Assembly: GCF_011764425.1 (NCBI RefSeq)
Contig: NZ_BLPF01000001.1
Coordinates: 124,001 to 188,000, forward strand
Direction of reading: 5' to 3'
Origin: Phytohabitans houttuyneae
Lineage (GTDB): Bacteria > Actinomycetota > Actinomycetes > Mycobacteriales > Micromonosporaceae
DNA length: 64,000 bases
In this document: positions 35,081 to 45,197 of the stretch, in pieces
How positions within the stretch are numbered: position 1 is the stretch's first letter
Layout of the letters: every line of letters begins with the position of its first letter
Position numbers and translations under genes: made by a program
The notes under the pieces: model-generated
Database searches by the model: none
Seen by the model: only the letters and a program-made list of their open reading frames with translations
Told to the model about the DNA's origin: nothing

Positions 35081-36880
35081 GTGACCCAGCCACCGAGACA
35101 GTTCGCCGACGAGGCGCCGACCGTGCAGTTCGCCCGGTTCGGCGGTCCGGCCGCGCCGGGCGGGGCCGACCCGCTCGGCCCGCCGCAGGCACCGGCCCGG
35201 AGCCGGAAGCGGATCTTCCTCGCGGGCGGGATCACCGCCGCCGTCCTGGTCGCCGTCGGCGGTTCGGCCGCTTACGGGTACGCGGGCGAGGTGCCCCGCG
35301 GCACGACCGTGCTCGGCATCGAGCTGGGCGCGAAGAGCAAGGCCGACGCCGCCTCCGCCCTCCGCGCCGGCCTCGCCGGCAAGTCCGACCGCCTGGAGGC
35401 GCCGCTGCCGGTGCGCCTGGGCGAGCGGGTCGTGGAGGTCAAGCCGGCCGACGTGGGCCTCACGGTCGACGTCGACGCGACGGTTGCCGCGGCGGCGGAC
35501 AGCGGTGGCGGGCCGTTCAGCCGGCTCTTCGGCTCGCGCGAGGTGGCGCCGGTCGTCGCCGTCGACGCGGCCAAGGCCGACGAGGTGCTGCGCGGCGCGC
35601 TCGGCAAGGACGCGCAGGCGATGAAGATGCCGGCCGTCACGTTCTCCGGCACCACGCCGAAGGCGACCTACCCCAAGCCCGGCAAGGGCCTCGACGCGGA
35701 AAAGTCGGCGCAGGCGCTGCGCGAGGGCTGGTTCGGCATCCACCCGGTGGCGGTGCCGCTGGTCGAGGTGCACCCCGTGACCACGTCCGAAGAGGTCGAC
35801 AAGCTCGTCGCCGACCTGGCCCGGCCGGCGGTCGCGGGCCCGGTCACGGTGACGACCGAGCGCGGCGCGGTCACGATCCCGGCGAGCGCGATCGCGAAGA
35901 GCCTGGTGCTCACCGCCGACAAGAGCGGCAAGATCAACCCGAGGGTCGACGAGAAGAAGCTGCGCGCCGCGCTCGCCGGCCCGCTCGCCAAGGTCGAGGT
36001 CGCCGCCAAGGACGCGACCATCGCGCTCAAGGCGGGAAAGCCCGCGGTCGTGCCGGGCGTCGACGGCCACCGACTCGACACCGCCGCGCTGAGCAAGGAT
36101 CTGCTGTCCGTGCTGCCCAAGGCCGACGGCCGTACCGTCGCCGGCACGATGACCACCGCGAAGCCGAAGGTCACCGAGGAGGCCGTCGCCAAGCTCGGGG
36201 TCAAGGAGAAGGTCTCGACCTTCACCACGAAGTTTCCCGGCGGCCTCTCCTCGCCCCGCAGCCAAAACATCGTGCTGGTCTCCAAGGAGACCAAGGGCGC
36301 GTTCGTGATGCCGGGCGCCACGTTCTCGCTGAACACGCACACGGGCGAGCGCAGCTACCCGCAGGGGTACAAGGACGCGCCGACGATCGTGGGCGGCAAG
36401 CTCGTGCCGGGCGCGGGCGGCGGGGTGTCGCAGTTCGTGACCACGCTGTTCAACGCGACGTACTACGCGGGCCTCGAAGACGTGGAGCACAAGCCGCACT
36501 CGTACTACTTCAGCCGCTACCCCGCGGTCATCGAGTCGACGATCTACCCGCCGCACCTGGATTTCCGCTTCCGCAACAACACGCCGTACGGGGTGTTGAT
36601 CGACACGTCGTACACGTCGAGCACGATCACCGTGTCGATCTGGAGCACGAAGATCTACGAGAGCGTCAAGACCGAGTGGGGGCCGCGGCGCAACATCACC
36701 CAGCCGCAGACCAAGTACCTGGAGCCCGGCCCCGACTGCATCGAGACGAGCGGCCTGCCCGGCTTCAGCCAGGACGCGTGGCGGATCTTCCGCAAGGACG
36801 GCAAGGAGACGAAGCGGGAGAAGTTCAGCTGGACGTACCAGGCAGAACCACGCTTTATCTGCGCCAAACAACCCGGTTAG
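35081..36880 (+). CDS. VanW-family protein with peptidoglycan-binding-4-like repeats
   Basis: 599 residues. Pro/Ala-rich cytoplasmic lead, one anchor (RIFLAGGITAAVLVAVGGSAAYGY), then two repeats of the YoaR/PG_binding_4 type (LGAKSKADAASALRAGLAG..., VDEKKLRAALAGPLAKV). From about residue 390 the VanW domain: NIVLVSKETKGAFVMPGATFSLN, VPGAGGGVSQFVTTLFNATYYAGLEDVEHKPHSYYFSRYP, IYPPHLDFRFRNNTPYGVLI. Probably outer-face cell-wall associated. The biochemical role of VanW is unknown. GTG start at 35081. Confidence 0.92.
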   Translation: MTQPPRQFADEAPTVQFARFGGPAAPGGADPLGPPQAPARSRKRIFLAGGITAAVLVAVGGSAAYGYAGEVPRGTTVLGIELGAKSKADAASALRAGLAGKSDRLEAPLPVRLGERVVEVKPADVGLTVDVDATVAAAADSGGGPFSRLFGSREVAPVVAVDAAKADEVLRGALGKDAQAMKMPAVTFSGTTPKATYPKPGKGLDAEKSAQALREGWFGIHPVAVPLVEVHPVTTSEEVDKLVADLARPAVAGPVTVTTERGAVTIPASAIAKSLVLTADKSGKINPRVDEKKLRAALAGPLAKVEVAAKDATIALKAGKPAVVPGVDGHRLDTAALSKDLLSVLPKADGRTVAGTMTTAKPKVTEEAVAKLGVKEKVSTFTTKFPGGLSSPRSQNIVLVSKETKGAFVMPGATFSLNTHTGERSYPQGYKDAPTIVGGKLVPGAGGGVSQFVTTLFNATYYAGLEDVEHKPHSYYFSRYPAVIESTIYPPHLDFRFRNNTPYGVLIDTSYTSSTITVSIWSTKIYESVKTEWGPRRNITQPQTKYLEPGPDCIETSGLPGFSQDAWRIFRKDGKETKREKFSWTYQAEPRFICAKQPG

Positions 36881-36954
36881 ACCATATCGGACATACGCTG
36901 AAATAAGATCTCCCACCGTGACGATCCACTCGTCCGGTCTTCAAAGGGGGATCC

Positions 36955-39147
36955 ATGGCCCGCCGCCGCCTGGTCGCAGCCGCCGCCATCGCCGTGCTCG
37001 TACCGCTGTCGGTCCTTCCCGCGGCGGCCGGGCCGGCGCGTCCTGAGGCGAGCCCCGGGGTGCCGGCGGGCAGCGACGTCCGGGAGCTGACCCGCGAGGA
37101 CTTCACGCTCGACGGCCGGCCGGTGCGCACCCCCGGCCGCTACGACGCCAAGGCCCGGGCCCGCTCCGGCACGAGGCCCGCCGCGGACACGCCACCGGTC
37201 GGCACCCGGCGGCAGTGGCTGGGCATCGACGACGTCGAGGGCAAGATCTACCGCAAGGACTACACGCTGCGCGGCGTCGGCCGGCACATCGAGGTGTGGG
37301 TCGCCGACGACCTCGCCTTCCCGGACGGCGACTGCCGCGCCCGCGTGCCGGGCAGCACCGAGGTCACCGGCGCTCAGGTGGCCGACCTGGTCGCGCGGTT
37401 CGACACGAACATGTACCCGAAGGAGACCGCCGCCTTCAGCACGCCGCCGGACCGCGACGGCACCGCGCCCCGCCTCGGCCCCGACGCCAGCGGTGACGGC
37501 GGCGTCTACACCGGCGCCGGCGACCGCACCGTCACGCTCGTCGACAACGTGCGCGACGCCAACTTCTACGACTTCCCGGCCGCGCCCACATACGTCGCCG
37601 GCTTCTTCTCCGCGCAGCTCAACGACCTCTTCGACCGCAACGTGATGACGATCGACGCGTTCGACTGGGCACACCGCACCGGTGCCAACCCGCCGAGCGC
37701 GCCGACCGGCGACCTGTGCACCAGCCGGCCGGCCCGCCCCCACCTGTACGAGGGCACGTTCGCGCACGAGTGGCAGCACCTGCTGCAGCACTACACCGAC
37801 GCGGTCGAGAGCACGTGGGTCAACGAGGGCCTCTCCGACTTCGCGCAGACGCTCACCGGGTACGCGGACGCGCGCGCCACCGTCGCCCAGCGCGGCGCCG
37901 ACGGCCACATCTTCTGCTTCCAGGGCTTCGGCACGGTCCGCACCGACTTCAACACCAACCCCCGCGACTGCGGCGGCCCGGAGAACTCCCTCACCCTCTG
38001 GGACGAGAGCCCGAACCCGAACGCGACGCTCGCCGACTACGGCAACGCGTACTCCTTCATGCTCTTCCTCCACGACCGCTACGGCACCGGCTTCATCTCG
38101 CGGCTGCACCGCGACGGCGAGCGCCAGGGGCTGGCGAGCGTGGCGGCGGCGCTGAAGGCCGAGGGCGTACGCGACCTGTACGAGGTCGTGCACGATTACC
38201 AGTCGATGGTGCTGCTCGACCGGCTCGTGCCGCGGTGGCGGGTGCTCGGCGTCGCGAAGAGCCGCGTCACCACCCGCGGCCTCCGCTCGACCGTCAACAC
38301 CGCCAACCCGGCGATCAACGCCACGCCCGGCGCCGCGCCGAACGGCGCCGACTACGTGCCCCTCACCGTGCCCGGCCGCGACCTGCGCTCGGTGCGCTTC
38401 GAGGGCGCCCGCACGCTCCCGCCGCTCCCCCTCACCTGGAGCGTCGTCGGCGATGCCCCGGACCGGCCGGGCGACGCGGTGCTGTGGTCGGGCGACGGCG
38501 ACAGCCTCGACAGCGCCGCGGTCACCCGGGTGAAGGTGCCGGCCCCCGGGGCGACACTGCGGCTGCTGGCCAAGTACGGCGCCGAGAAGGGCTTCGACCA
38601 CGGGTACGTGACGGTCTCCACCGACGGCGGGAAGACGTACACGCCGGTGGCCGGGGACAAGACCGTCGAGGGTCCGCTGGGGCCGGCCTTGACCGGGACG
38701 ACCGGCGGCTTCGTGCCGCACACGTTCGACCTTTCCCGGTACGCCGGCCGCACGGTGCTGCTCGGCTTCCGCTACGTCAGCGACGGCGCCGTCGACGAGG
38801 GCGGCCTGCGCATCGACGACGTGCGGCTCGGCGGCGCGTTGGTCAGTGACGGCGCGAGCGTGGCCGGCTTCGACTCGCCGACCGAGGTGCGGGCGACCGC
38901 CGTGCACAACTGGAACCTGCGCCTGATCGGCCTCGACGGCGAGCGCGAGATGGCGGTGCAGCTGGAGATCGACGGCCGTCACTCGGTCGACCTGGACCCG
39001 GCGCGGCTCGCGGCGCTGCGGCCGTTTCCGCGGGTGGTCGCGGTCGTCGCGTACGACGAGCCGACGGAGCGGATCGGCCAGTACGCCCCGTACACGCTGA
39101 CGGTCAACGGCGAACGCCAGCCGGGCGGCCAGAGCGCGGCCGGCTAG
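36955..39147 (+). CDS. Secreted M6/immune inhibitor A-like metalloprotease
   Basis: 730 residues. Signal peptide MARRRLVAAAAIAVLVPLSVLPAAA. Zinc site FAHEWQHLLQHYTDAVESTWVNEGLSDF: H271, E272, H275 and the third ligand E291, the gluzincin spacing. After it, about 300 residues of beta-rich sandwich (SVRFEGARTLPPLPLTWSVV; KYGAEKGFDHGYVTVSTDGGKTYTP; VLLGFRYVSDGAVDEGGLRIDDVRL), matching the MAM-like region of InhA-type proteases. AAAGGGGG lies before the ATG. Ends back to back with the HxlR gene: stop codons touch. Confidence 0.87.
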   Translation: MARRRLVAAAAIAVLVPLSVLPAAAGPARPEASPGVPAGSDVRELTREDFTLDGRPVRTPGRYDAKARARSGTRPAADTPPVGTRRQWLGIDDVEGKIYRKDYTLRGVGRHIEVWVADDLAFPDGDCRARVPGSTEVTGAQVADLVARFDTNMYPKETAAFSTPPDRDGTAPRLGPDASGDGGVYTGAGDRTVTLVDNVRDANFYDFPAAPTYVAGFFSAQLNDLFDRNVMTIDAFDWAHRTGANPPSAPTGDLCTSRPARPHLYEGTFAHEWQHLLQHYTDAVESTWVNEGLSDFAQTLTGYADARATVAQRGADGHIFCFQGFGTVRTDFNTNPRDCGGPENSLTLWDESPNPNATLADYGNAYSFMLFLHDRYGTGFISRLHRDGERQGLASVAAALKAEGVRDLYEVVHDYQSMVLLDRLVPRWRVLGVAKSRVTTRGLRSTVNTANPAINATPGAAPNGADYVPLTVPGRDLRSVRFEGARTLPPLPLTWSVVGDAPDRPGDAVLWSGDGDSLDSAAVTRVKVPAPGATLRLLAKYGAEKGFDHGYVTVSTDGGKTYTPVAGDKTVEGPLGPALTGTTGGFVPHTFDLSRYAGRTVLLGFRYVSDGAVDEGGLRIDDVRLGGALVSDGASVAGFDSPTEVRATAVHNWNLRLIGLDGEREMAVQLEIDGRHSVDLDPARLAALRPFPRVVAVVAYDEPTERIGQYAPYTLTVNGERQPGGQSAAG

Positions 39148-39579
39148 CTACTGGTCGGCGGCGCGGCGGTCGTACGCAACGCGGGCCGCGGCGATCTCCT
39201 CCTGGTGCTCCTCGGTCCAGGTGACCAGCGACTTGATGGTCTCGTGCAGCGTGCAGCCGAGGTCGGTCAGCGCGTACTCCACCTTGGGGGGCACCACCGG
39301 GTAGACCGTGCGCTCGACGAGGCCGTCGCGCTCGAGCTGGCGCAGCGTGACGGTCAGCATGCGCTGGCTGATCCCGTCGATCTTGTGGCGCAGCTCCGTG
39401 AAGCGCAGCGTGCGCCGCTCCAGCAGCGCGATCACCAGCAGCGACCACTTGTCGGCCACCCGGTCGAGGATCTGGCGGACCTCGCAGTCCTCCCGGGTGT
39501 CCCACTGGAAGGGGTCGGAGTCGCCGGCGTCGTCGGTGACCTCGCAGCGACTGAGTGACTTCAAAGTGCCTTCTTCCAC
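39148..39579 (-). CDS. HxlR-family regulator
   Basis: About 143 residues. HxlR signature: CEVRQILDRVADKWSLLVIALLERRTLRFTELRHKIDGISQRMLTVTLRQLERDGLVERTVYPVVPPKVEYALTDLG. The Cys at the head of the helix may sense thiol or quinone stress. Start is GTG 39579, or TTG 39564, which has a better-spaced GAAGG. Divergent from an MFS exporter across about 80 bp; it most likely represses that gene. Confidence 0.88.
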   Translation of the reverse strand: MEEGTLKSLSRCEVTDDAGDSDPFQWDTREDCEVRQILDRVADKWSLLVIALLERRTLRFTELRHKIDGISQRMLTVTLRQLERDGLVERTVYPVVPPKVEYALTDLGCTLHETIKSLVTWTEEHQEEIAAARVAYDRRAADQ

Positions 39580-39657
39580 GACTCCTGATGTTGCCGCAGG
39601 ATTCTCATGGTTACAAGAGGGAACCGACAAGCATTCGAGTAACTGGGAGCGGGACAC

Positions 39658-41060
39658 GTGACGACACAACCGACAAGACGGGCCTGGGCGGTCCTCTTCG
39701 TCCTCTGCGGCGCCATCTTCCTGGAGGGCATCGACGTCTCGATGCTCGGCGTCGCCCTCCCGTCCATCCGCGCCGACCTGGGCATGTCCACCGGCGCGCT
39801 CTCCTGGGTGGTCAGCGCCTACGTCCTGGGGTACGGCGGCTTCATGCTCCTCGGCGGCCGCGCGGCGGACCTCTGGGGCGCCGGAGGGTCTTCCTCGTCT
39901 GCCTCGGCGTGTTCATCCTCTTCTCCGGCCTGGGCGGGCTGGCGCAGGAAGGGTGGGTGCTGATCACCGCCCGGTTCGTGACCGGGGTCGCGGCCGCGTT
40001 CATGACGCCGGCCGGCCTCTCGATCATCACGACGACATTCGCGGAGGGGCCCATGCGAAACAAGGCCCTCCTCGTGTACGCGGGCACCGCGGCCGGCGGC
40101 TTCTCGCTCGGCATGTTCGTCGGCGGGCTGCTGACGGCGGCGAGCTGGCGGTGGGTGTTCTTCGCGCCGGTGATCCTGGCCACCGCGATCCTCGTCGCCG
40201 GTGTGCGCCTCATCCCCCGCGTCGCCGCCACCCGCGGGGACCGGCGCGAGGGCTTCGACCTCGCCGGCGCCGTCACCATCACCGCCGCGATGCTGCTGGT
40301 GGTACTCACCGTCGTGCGCGCGCCGGACGTGCACCTCGGCTGGACGGCCACCACGCTGGGCGCGAGCGCGGCGCTGCTGCTCGCGTTCGTGGCGATCGAA
40401 CGGCGCTCCGCGGCGCCTCTGGTCCGCCTCGGCCTGCTGCGCTCCGCCCCGCTGGTGCGCGCCAACCTGGGTGCGATGGCGCTGACCGGATCGTTCTTCG
40501 GGTTCCAGTTCGTCACCGTGCTGTACCTGCAGGAGCTGCGCGAGTGGTCCACAGTGGAGACCGGCCTCGCGCTGATGCTCGTCGGCATCGACTCGGTGCT
40601 CGCACCCACGCTCACGCCGCGGCTGGTCGAGCGGTGGGGCAACGTGCGCGTGATCTTCGGAGGCTTCCTGCTGGCGGCCGTGGCGTACGCGCTCTTCCTG
40701 CCGCTGGGCACCGACTGGACGTACCCGATGATGCTCCCGACCCTGATCCTGACCGGCCTGGCGTTCGCGCTGGCCTACGGTCCGCTGACGATCGCCGCCA
40801 CCGACGGGGTCGCGGAGGCGGAGCAGGGCGTGGCCGGCGGGCTGCTGAACTCGTCCTTCCAGTTCGGCAGCGCGCTCGGCCTCGCCCTGGTCACGGCCGT
40901 CAACGTGGCGGTCACCGAGCCCGGCCGGGAGCTCGACGGGTACCGCGCGGCCCTGGTCGTGCCGGTCGTGGCCGCACTGGCCGGCGCGGCCGTCATGGCG
41001 GTCGGGCTGCGCCGCCGCGCTCCCCGCACGCAGGAGGAGCGGGAGGCGGTCATGGTATGA
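39658..41060 (+). CDS. MFS exporter (DHA2/EmrB-QacA type), frameshifted
   Basis: About 467 residues after correction, 14-helix drug:H+ antiporter layout. N-terminus AVLFVLCGAIFLEGIDVSMLGVALPSIRADLGMSTGALSWVVSAYVLGYGGFMLLGGRAADLWG carries helix 1 and the motif-A loop; the frame breaks at 39885 in GRRRVFLVCLG. The second frame runs to 41060 with IITTTFAEGPMRNKALLVYAGTAAGGFSLGMFVGGLL as the exporter motif C region. One base is missing (near GGCGCCGG). HxlR probably controls it. GTG start with GGGAG upstream. Confidence 0.85.
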
Positions 41061-42011
41061 GCAGCAGCTTTCCGGTGGTGCGCCGGGACTCGAGGTCGGC
41101 GTGGGCCCGCGCCGCCTCGGCGAGCGGGTAGCGTGCGCCGACGGTCACCTTCAGGGTGCCGTCGGCGACCCATCGCAGCACGTCGCCGGCGCGGCGGCGC
41201 AGCTCCTCCTCCGTGGCGACGAAGTGCATCAGCGACGGCCGGGTCAGCGACAGGGAGCCGCCGGCCTGCAGGCGGTTGACGTCGAAGGGTGCGGGCGGGC
41301 CGCTCGCGTACCCGAACAGGACCAGCGTCCCGCGCACCCGGAGGCTGGCCAGGCTGTCGTCGAAGGTGTCCCGCCCCACCCCGTCGTACACGGCGGCGAC
41401 GCCGGCGCCACCGGTCAGCTCGCGGACCCGCTCGGCCACACCCCGGTACCCGATGACCTCCGCGGCGCCGGCGGCGCGGGCGAGCTCCTCCTTCTCGGGC
41501 GTGGACACGGTGCCGATCACCCGCGCGCCGAGGCTGGTGGCGAGCTGGGTGAGCAGCAGACCCATGCCCCGGCGGCGGCGTGCACCAGCACCGTGTCGCC
41601 GGCCTTGACCGGGTAGCTGTCGTACAGCAGGTAGTGGGCGGTCATGCCCTGCAGCAGCACGGCCGCCGCCTGCTCGTCGGTCACGCCGTCCGGGACCCGC
41701 ACGGCGCGATGCGCGGGCGCGAGCGCGAACTGGGCGTAGGCGCCGGCGAGGTTGGTGGAGACCACCCGATCGCCGATCTTGGGCTCGGTGACGCCCGGCC
41801 CGACCGCCTCGACCACGCCGGCTCCCTCCGAGCCGGGCACGAGCGGCAGCTGCACCGGGTAGAGGCCGCTGCGCTGGTAGATCTCGACGAAGTTGACGCC
41901 GACCGCGCTGATGCGCACCAGGACCTGACCGTCGCCGGGCTCGGGCGTCGGCAGCTCAGTCGGTGTCAGCACCTCGGGCCCGCCCTGCGCGGCCAGCTGG
42001 ATGGTGTCCAT
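41050..42011 (-). CDS. NADPH:quinone reductase (QOR, MDR family), frameshifted
   Basis: About 320 residues after correction. First frame (42011 to about 41567): MDTIQLAAQGGPEVLTPTELPTPEPGDGQVLVRISAVGVNFVEIYQRSGLYP, PGSEGAGVVEAVG, KAGDTVLVHAAAG. Second frame (about 41566-41050): MGLLLTQLATSLGARVIGTVSTPEKEELARAAGA, the nucleotide-binding Rossmann region, to GKLLLIP. One base is missing in a GGGG run between AAAG and MGLLL. The gene has no zinc-ligand Cys cluster, so it is the zinc-independent QOR branch. Its end overlaps the MFS gene by 11 bp; it follows the FMN reductase gene by 5 bp. Confidence 0.87.
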
Positions 42012-42016
42012 AGTGG

Positions 42017-42562
42017 TCAGCCTAGTGACGCGGCGACGCCGAGAGCGCCCGCGACCGCGGCGGCGTGCTCCTGCGCCCAGGCATCCGCCAGGTCGCCCGC
42101 GCCACCGTTGGCCGCGAGCGCCGACTCCAGCACCGCGAACGGCGGCACCGGCAGCCGCGCACCGAGCTCGCCGAGCAGGTCGGCCAGGGCGGCGGAGACC
42201 GAGCCCAGGTGCGCCGGCGACGCGGCCACCGCGACCGGCACGGCCACGGCACCGGACAGCGCGCCCGCGGCGAACTGGTCGAGGAAGACCTTGAGCAGGC
42301 CGGTGTAGGTGCCCTTGTACGCGGGTGTGGCGACCACGAGCAGCCGCGCCTCCCGCACCACCGCGAACGGGTCCTCGACCGCCCCCGACCCCCGCGCCGG
42401 CTCCGCGGTGAACGTCACGCCGACCAGGTCGGCCAGCTCCAGGACGGCCCGCCCGGACAGCGGCGCGAGGCGGGCGGTGAGGGCGTCGGCGGCGGCCTCG
42501 GCCAGGGTGCGGGTCCGCGACGCGGGGCGCGGATTGCCGACGAGAACAACAAGCTCAGCCAT
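42017..42562 (-). CDS. NADPH-dependent FMN reductase
   Basis: 181 residues of the flavodoxin-like FMN reductase family: ELVVLVGNPRPASRTRTLAEAAA (phosphate-binding loop), LLVVATPAYKGTYTGLLKVFLDQF (FMN-binding segment), then PVAVAASPAHLGSVSAALADLLGEL. Just upstream of the quinone reductase with 5 bp between; the pair is an operon. A CTATC-GG-ATAG palindrome lies upstream of its start (about 42571-42581). Confidence 0.9.
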   Translation of the reverse strand: MAELVVLVGNPRPASRTRTLAEAAADALTARLAPLSGRAVLELADLVGVTFTAEPARGSGAVEDPFAVVREARLLVVATPAYKGTYTGLLKVFLDQFAAGALSGAVAVPVAVAASPAHLGSVSAALADLLGELGARLPVPPFAVLESALAANGGAGDLADAWAQEHAAAVAGALGVAASLG

Positions 42563-42652
42563 GCTACTTACTCTATCGGATAGATAGGAGATTCGAAGAG
42601 GCGCGCCACCGACCTCCAGCCTGGCCGGACCGCGGTCCTAGGCTGTACCGCG

Positions 42653-43230
42653 ATGCGCAAGCCCGACGTCGCCACCGAGGCGGTCCCGGCTGGCCGCTCA
42701 CCGGGCAGCACCCGGACCACGGCGCGTACCTCGTGGAGTTCCTGCCGCGACCGTGGCCCGGCCCGCTCGGCGCGCTTTTCAGTGACGGCACGCTGCGCGC
42801 GATCGAGGCCCTGATCGACGAGGAGCGGGGACAGCCCTTGCCACACGCCGTCCTCGCGCACGGCGACTTCGACCCGACCCACATCTTCTGCGCCGGCGGC
42901 GGCTACAGCGGCCTCATCGACTTCGGCGAGATCCGGGGCGCCGAGCCCGCGTTCGACCTGGGCCACTTCCTGCTGTACGACGAGGCGAGCCTGCTGCCCG
43001 CCCTGCTGCGCGGCTACGGCCGGGTAGAGCCGCTGCCCGACGGCCACGGGCGGTCCATCATCCGCAGCGCGGTGCTGCTCGGCCTGCGCCAGCTGTGCCG
43101 CTGTCTGGGCCCGCCCCGGCACCGGCCCCTCGACGCTCCCGGCGTGCTCGCGCGGGCCCGGCGCCTCACCGCGCTGGTCGGTCAGTCTTCGGCGGAGCCG
43201 GGCGGGCGCATGCCCTCCCACGGGTCGTAG
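42653..43230 (+). CDS. Aminoglycoside-phosphotransferase-like protein, truncated and frameshifted
   Basis: About 192 residues after correction. MRKPDVATEA starts in one frame; GWPLTGQHPDHGAYLVEFLPRPW continues in another, so one base near 42686 is missing. The C-lobe is intact: VLAHGDFDPTHIFCAGGGYSGLIDFGEIRGAEPAFDLGHFLLYD, with the HGDFDPTHIF catalytic loop and IDFGEI metal site. The usual N-lobe with Lys and Gly loop is absent, so the gene is either a remnant or a short variant. Its end overlaps the LigD polymerase gene by 49 bp. Confidence 0.65.
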
Positions 43231-44402
43231 TCGACCTCCAGCGGCTCCTGCTCCGGCCGCTCCCCCTCCGGCACGTGCTGGAGGTTGACCCGGATCCGGT
43301 ACCACAGCGAGCTGCGGCCCCGCATCCCGTCGACCAGCACGTCCGCCGGCTCCAGCTTGTCCACTGTGGACCGGTGGCGGGCCTTCCACCGCTCCAGGCC
43401 CGCCAGGGCCTCGTCCTTCGTCTTGGCGCGCGCGATCTCGATCAGCGGCATCGTGGACTGGCGGCGGCCGGTGCCCTTGGGCGGCTTTTCCGCCGGTCCC
43501 AGCCGCTTGGCGAGGTCGAGCAGGCCGTCGAGCCTGCCGTACGCCGTGTCCATGCCCTGCCACGGGTCGCCGCCCGCCGCGAACCGCTCGCGGACCACCG
43601 GCAGCGTAAACCGCTCCGGCCGGCAGTCCGGCACCTCCTCCCAGGCCAGCGGCGTGGAGACACGCGCGTCCGGCACGGGGCGCACCGAGTACGCCGAGGC
43701 GACCGTGCGGTCCTTCGCGTTCTGGTTGAAGTCGACGAAGACGCCCTGCCGCTCCTCCTTCCACCACTTGCTGGTGGCCAGGTCCGGCGCGCGGTTTTCC
43801 ACCTCGCGGGCCACGGTCTCGGCGGCGAGGCGGACATCCCGGTACAGCCAGCGCGGCTCGATGCGGGCGTTGATGTGGAAGCCGCGCGAACCCGACGTCT
43901 TGGGCCAGCCGGTCAGCCCGTGGTCGGACAGGACCTCCTTGACCACCATCGCCACGTCGACGATCTGCCGCCACTCCACGCCCGGCACCGGGTCGAGGTC
44001 GATGCGCAGCTCGTCGGGGCGGTCGAGGTCTTCGGCCAGCACGGGGTGGGGGTTGAGGTCGATGCACCCGAGGTTGATGACCCAGGCCAGGCCGGCGGCG
44101 TCCCGGACGACGACCTCCTCGGCGGAACGGCCCGAGGCGTACTTGAGCTCGGCCACCTCGATCCAGTCGGGCCGCTTGGTCGGCGCCCGCTTCTGGAAGA
44201 ACGCCTCCTCGTCGATGCCCTTGACGAACCGCTTGAGCACCATCGGCCGGCCGAGCACGCCGCGCAGCGCGCCGTCGGCCACGGCGAGGTAGTAGTGGAC
44301 CAGGTCGAGCTTGGTGTGGCCGCCGGCCGCGAACACCACCTTGTCGGGGTGGGTGATCGTCACCTCACGGCCGGCGACCTCGATGACCTCGGGCTTCGCC
44401 AT
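43182..44402 (-). CDS. LigD-type primase-polymerase (PolDom), stand-alone
   Basis: 406 residues. AEP primase-polymerase core: VINLGCIDLNPHPVLAEDLDRPDELRIDLDPVPG with the two catalytic Asp in DLD, then SGSRGFHINARIEP with the catalytic His, and VFVDFNQNAKDRTVASAYSVRPVPDARVSTPLAWEEV. The C-terminal extension (STVDKLEPADVLVDGMRGRSSLWYRIRVNLQHVPE) matches the stand-alone mycobacterial PolD1-type (Rv3730c-like) proteins. No ligase domain and no Ku gene nearby. Likely fills gaps in end-joining or base repair. ATG at 44402. Confidence 0.92.
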   Translation of the reverse strand: MAKPEVIEVAGREVTITHPDKVVFAAGGHTKLDLVHYYLAVADGALRGVLGRPMVLKRFVKGIDEEAFFQKRAPTKRPDWIEVAELKYASGRSAEEVVVRDAAGLAWVINLGCIDLNPHPVLAEDLDRPDELRIDLDPVPGVEWRQIVDVAMVVKEVLSDHGLTGWPKTSGSRGFHINARIEPRWLYRDVRLAAETVAREVENRAPDLATSKWWKEERQGVFVDFNQNAKDRTVASAYSVRPVPDARVSTPLAWEEVPDCRPERFTLPVVRERFAAGGDPWQGMDTAYGRLDGLLDLAKRLGPAEKPPKGTGRRQSTMPLIEIARAKTKDEALAGLERWKARHRSTVDKLEPADVLVDGMRGRSSLWYRIRVNLQHVPEGERPEQEPLEVDYDPWEGMRPPGSAED

Positions 44403-44414
44403 GTCACCACTCTC

Positions 44415-45155
44415 TCAGAGCGGGACGGAGGACTTCGCCAACTCCGCGGTCAGCGTCAGGCCCGAGATCGTGACCTCCTGCTTGACCAACCCGAAGCCGG
44501 GCTTGAGCCAGAACGTCCCGCTCGCCGTCGTCACGCCCGCGAATCCCTTGCCGAGGTCCAGGTCGAGCGTGATCGCGTACGCCTCGGTGGTGCCGGCCGG
44601 CACGGTGACCGACTCCGTGCCGGTGCCGGTCACCGTGTACGACACCTGGTGCTCGCCGGCAAGTCCCGGCCCGCTGACCTCCACCGAGGTGCGGCCGGTG
44701 CCCTTCTTGCCGGCGTCCAGGTCGGCGACCGGCGGCACCGCCACGTCTTCGCCGCTGCCCTTGACGGTGAGGCCGGCGGCCGACGCGCCGAACGCGCCGA
44801 CGTCGACGATCAACCCGCCGTCGCGCCGGGTCACGAACGTCCGCTCGGCGGCCGGCCCGCTCCCCTTTTCGGTCACGGTGACGGTGCGCCCGCCCTCGCC
44901 GTCGGTGACGCTGTCGACGGTCACCGAGTTCGTGCCGGTGACCAGGCCACCCAGCGTGTACTCCAACGTGGCCCCCTCCACCGGCGGGTAGAAGTAGAGG
45001 CCGGTGTCGGCGGGCGCGGCCGCGGACGGGGGTGCGGTGGTCGTGACCGGCTGGTTGCCCGCCGGGGCCTGCTCGGCCGAGTCACACGCGGTGACCGGCA
45101 GGGCCAGGACCAGCGCGGCCGGCAGGGCCAGCCAGCGCCGTGAGGGCTTGAACAC
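44415..45155 (-). CDS. Secreted lipoprotein of unknown function
   Basis: 246 residues. Signal with lipobox LALPVTAC (Cys24). A Ser/Thr/Pro-rich linker leads to a beta-rich domain: TLEYTLGGLVTGTNSVTVDSV, RTVTVTEKGSGPAAERTFVTRRDGG, GTFWLKPGFGLVKQEVTISG. The pattern resembles DUF3108/LolA-like folds by feel only. GTG start with GGAGGATG before it. Follows the LigD gene by 12 bp on the transcribed strand but is transcribed first; link to repair not evident. Confidence 0.75.
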   Translation of the reverse strand: MFKPSRRWLALPAALVLALPVTACDSAEQAPAGNQPVTTTAPPSAAAPADTGLYFYPPVEGATLEYTLGGLVTGTNSVTVDSVTDGEGGRTVTVTEKGSGPAAERTFVTRRDGGLIVDVGAFGASAAGLTVKGSGEDVAVPPVADLDAGKKGTGRTSVEVSGPGLAGEHQVSYTVTGTGTESVTVPAGTTEAYAITLDLDLGKGFAGVTTASGTFWLKPGFGLVKQEVTISGLTLTAELAKSSVPL

Positions 45156-45197
45156 GCCGCATCCTCCGTACGCGAGGGGCTCCGGACTCAGGCAAGG

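Noticed and set aside
34182-35084. Plus-strand frame starting inside the GTGATCATGG palindrome
   Set aside because: Begins in a repeat, then runs antisense through the DinB gene; no ribosome site or known motif.
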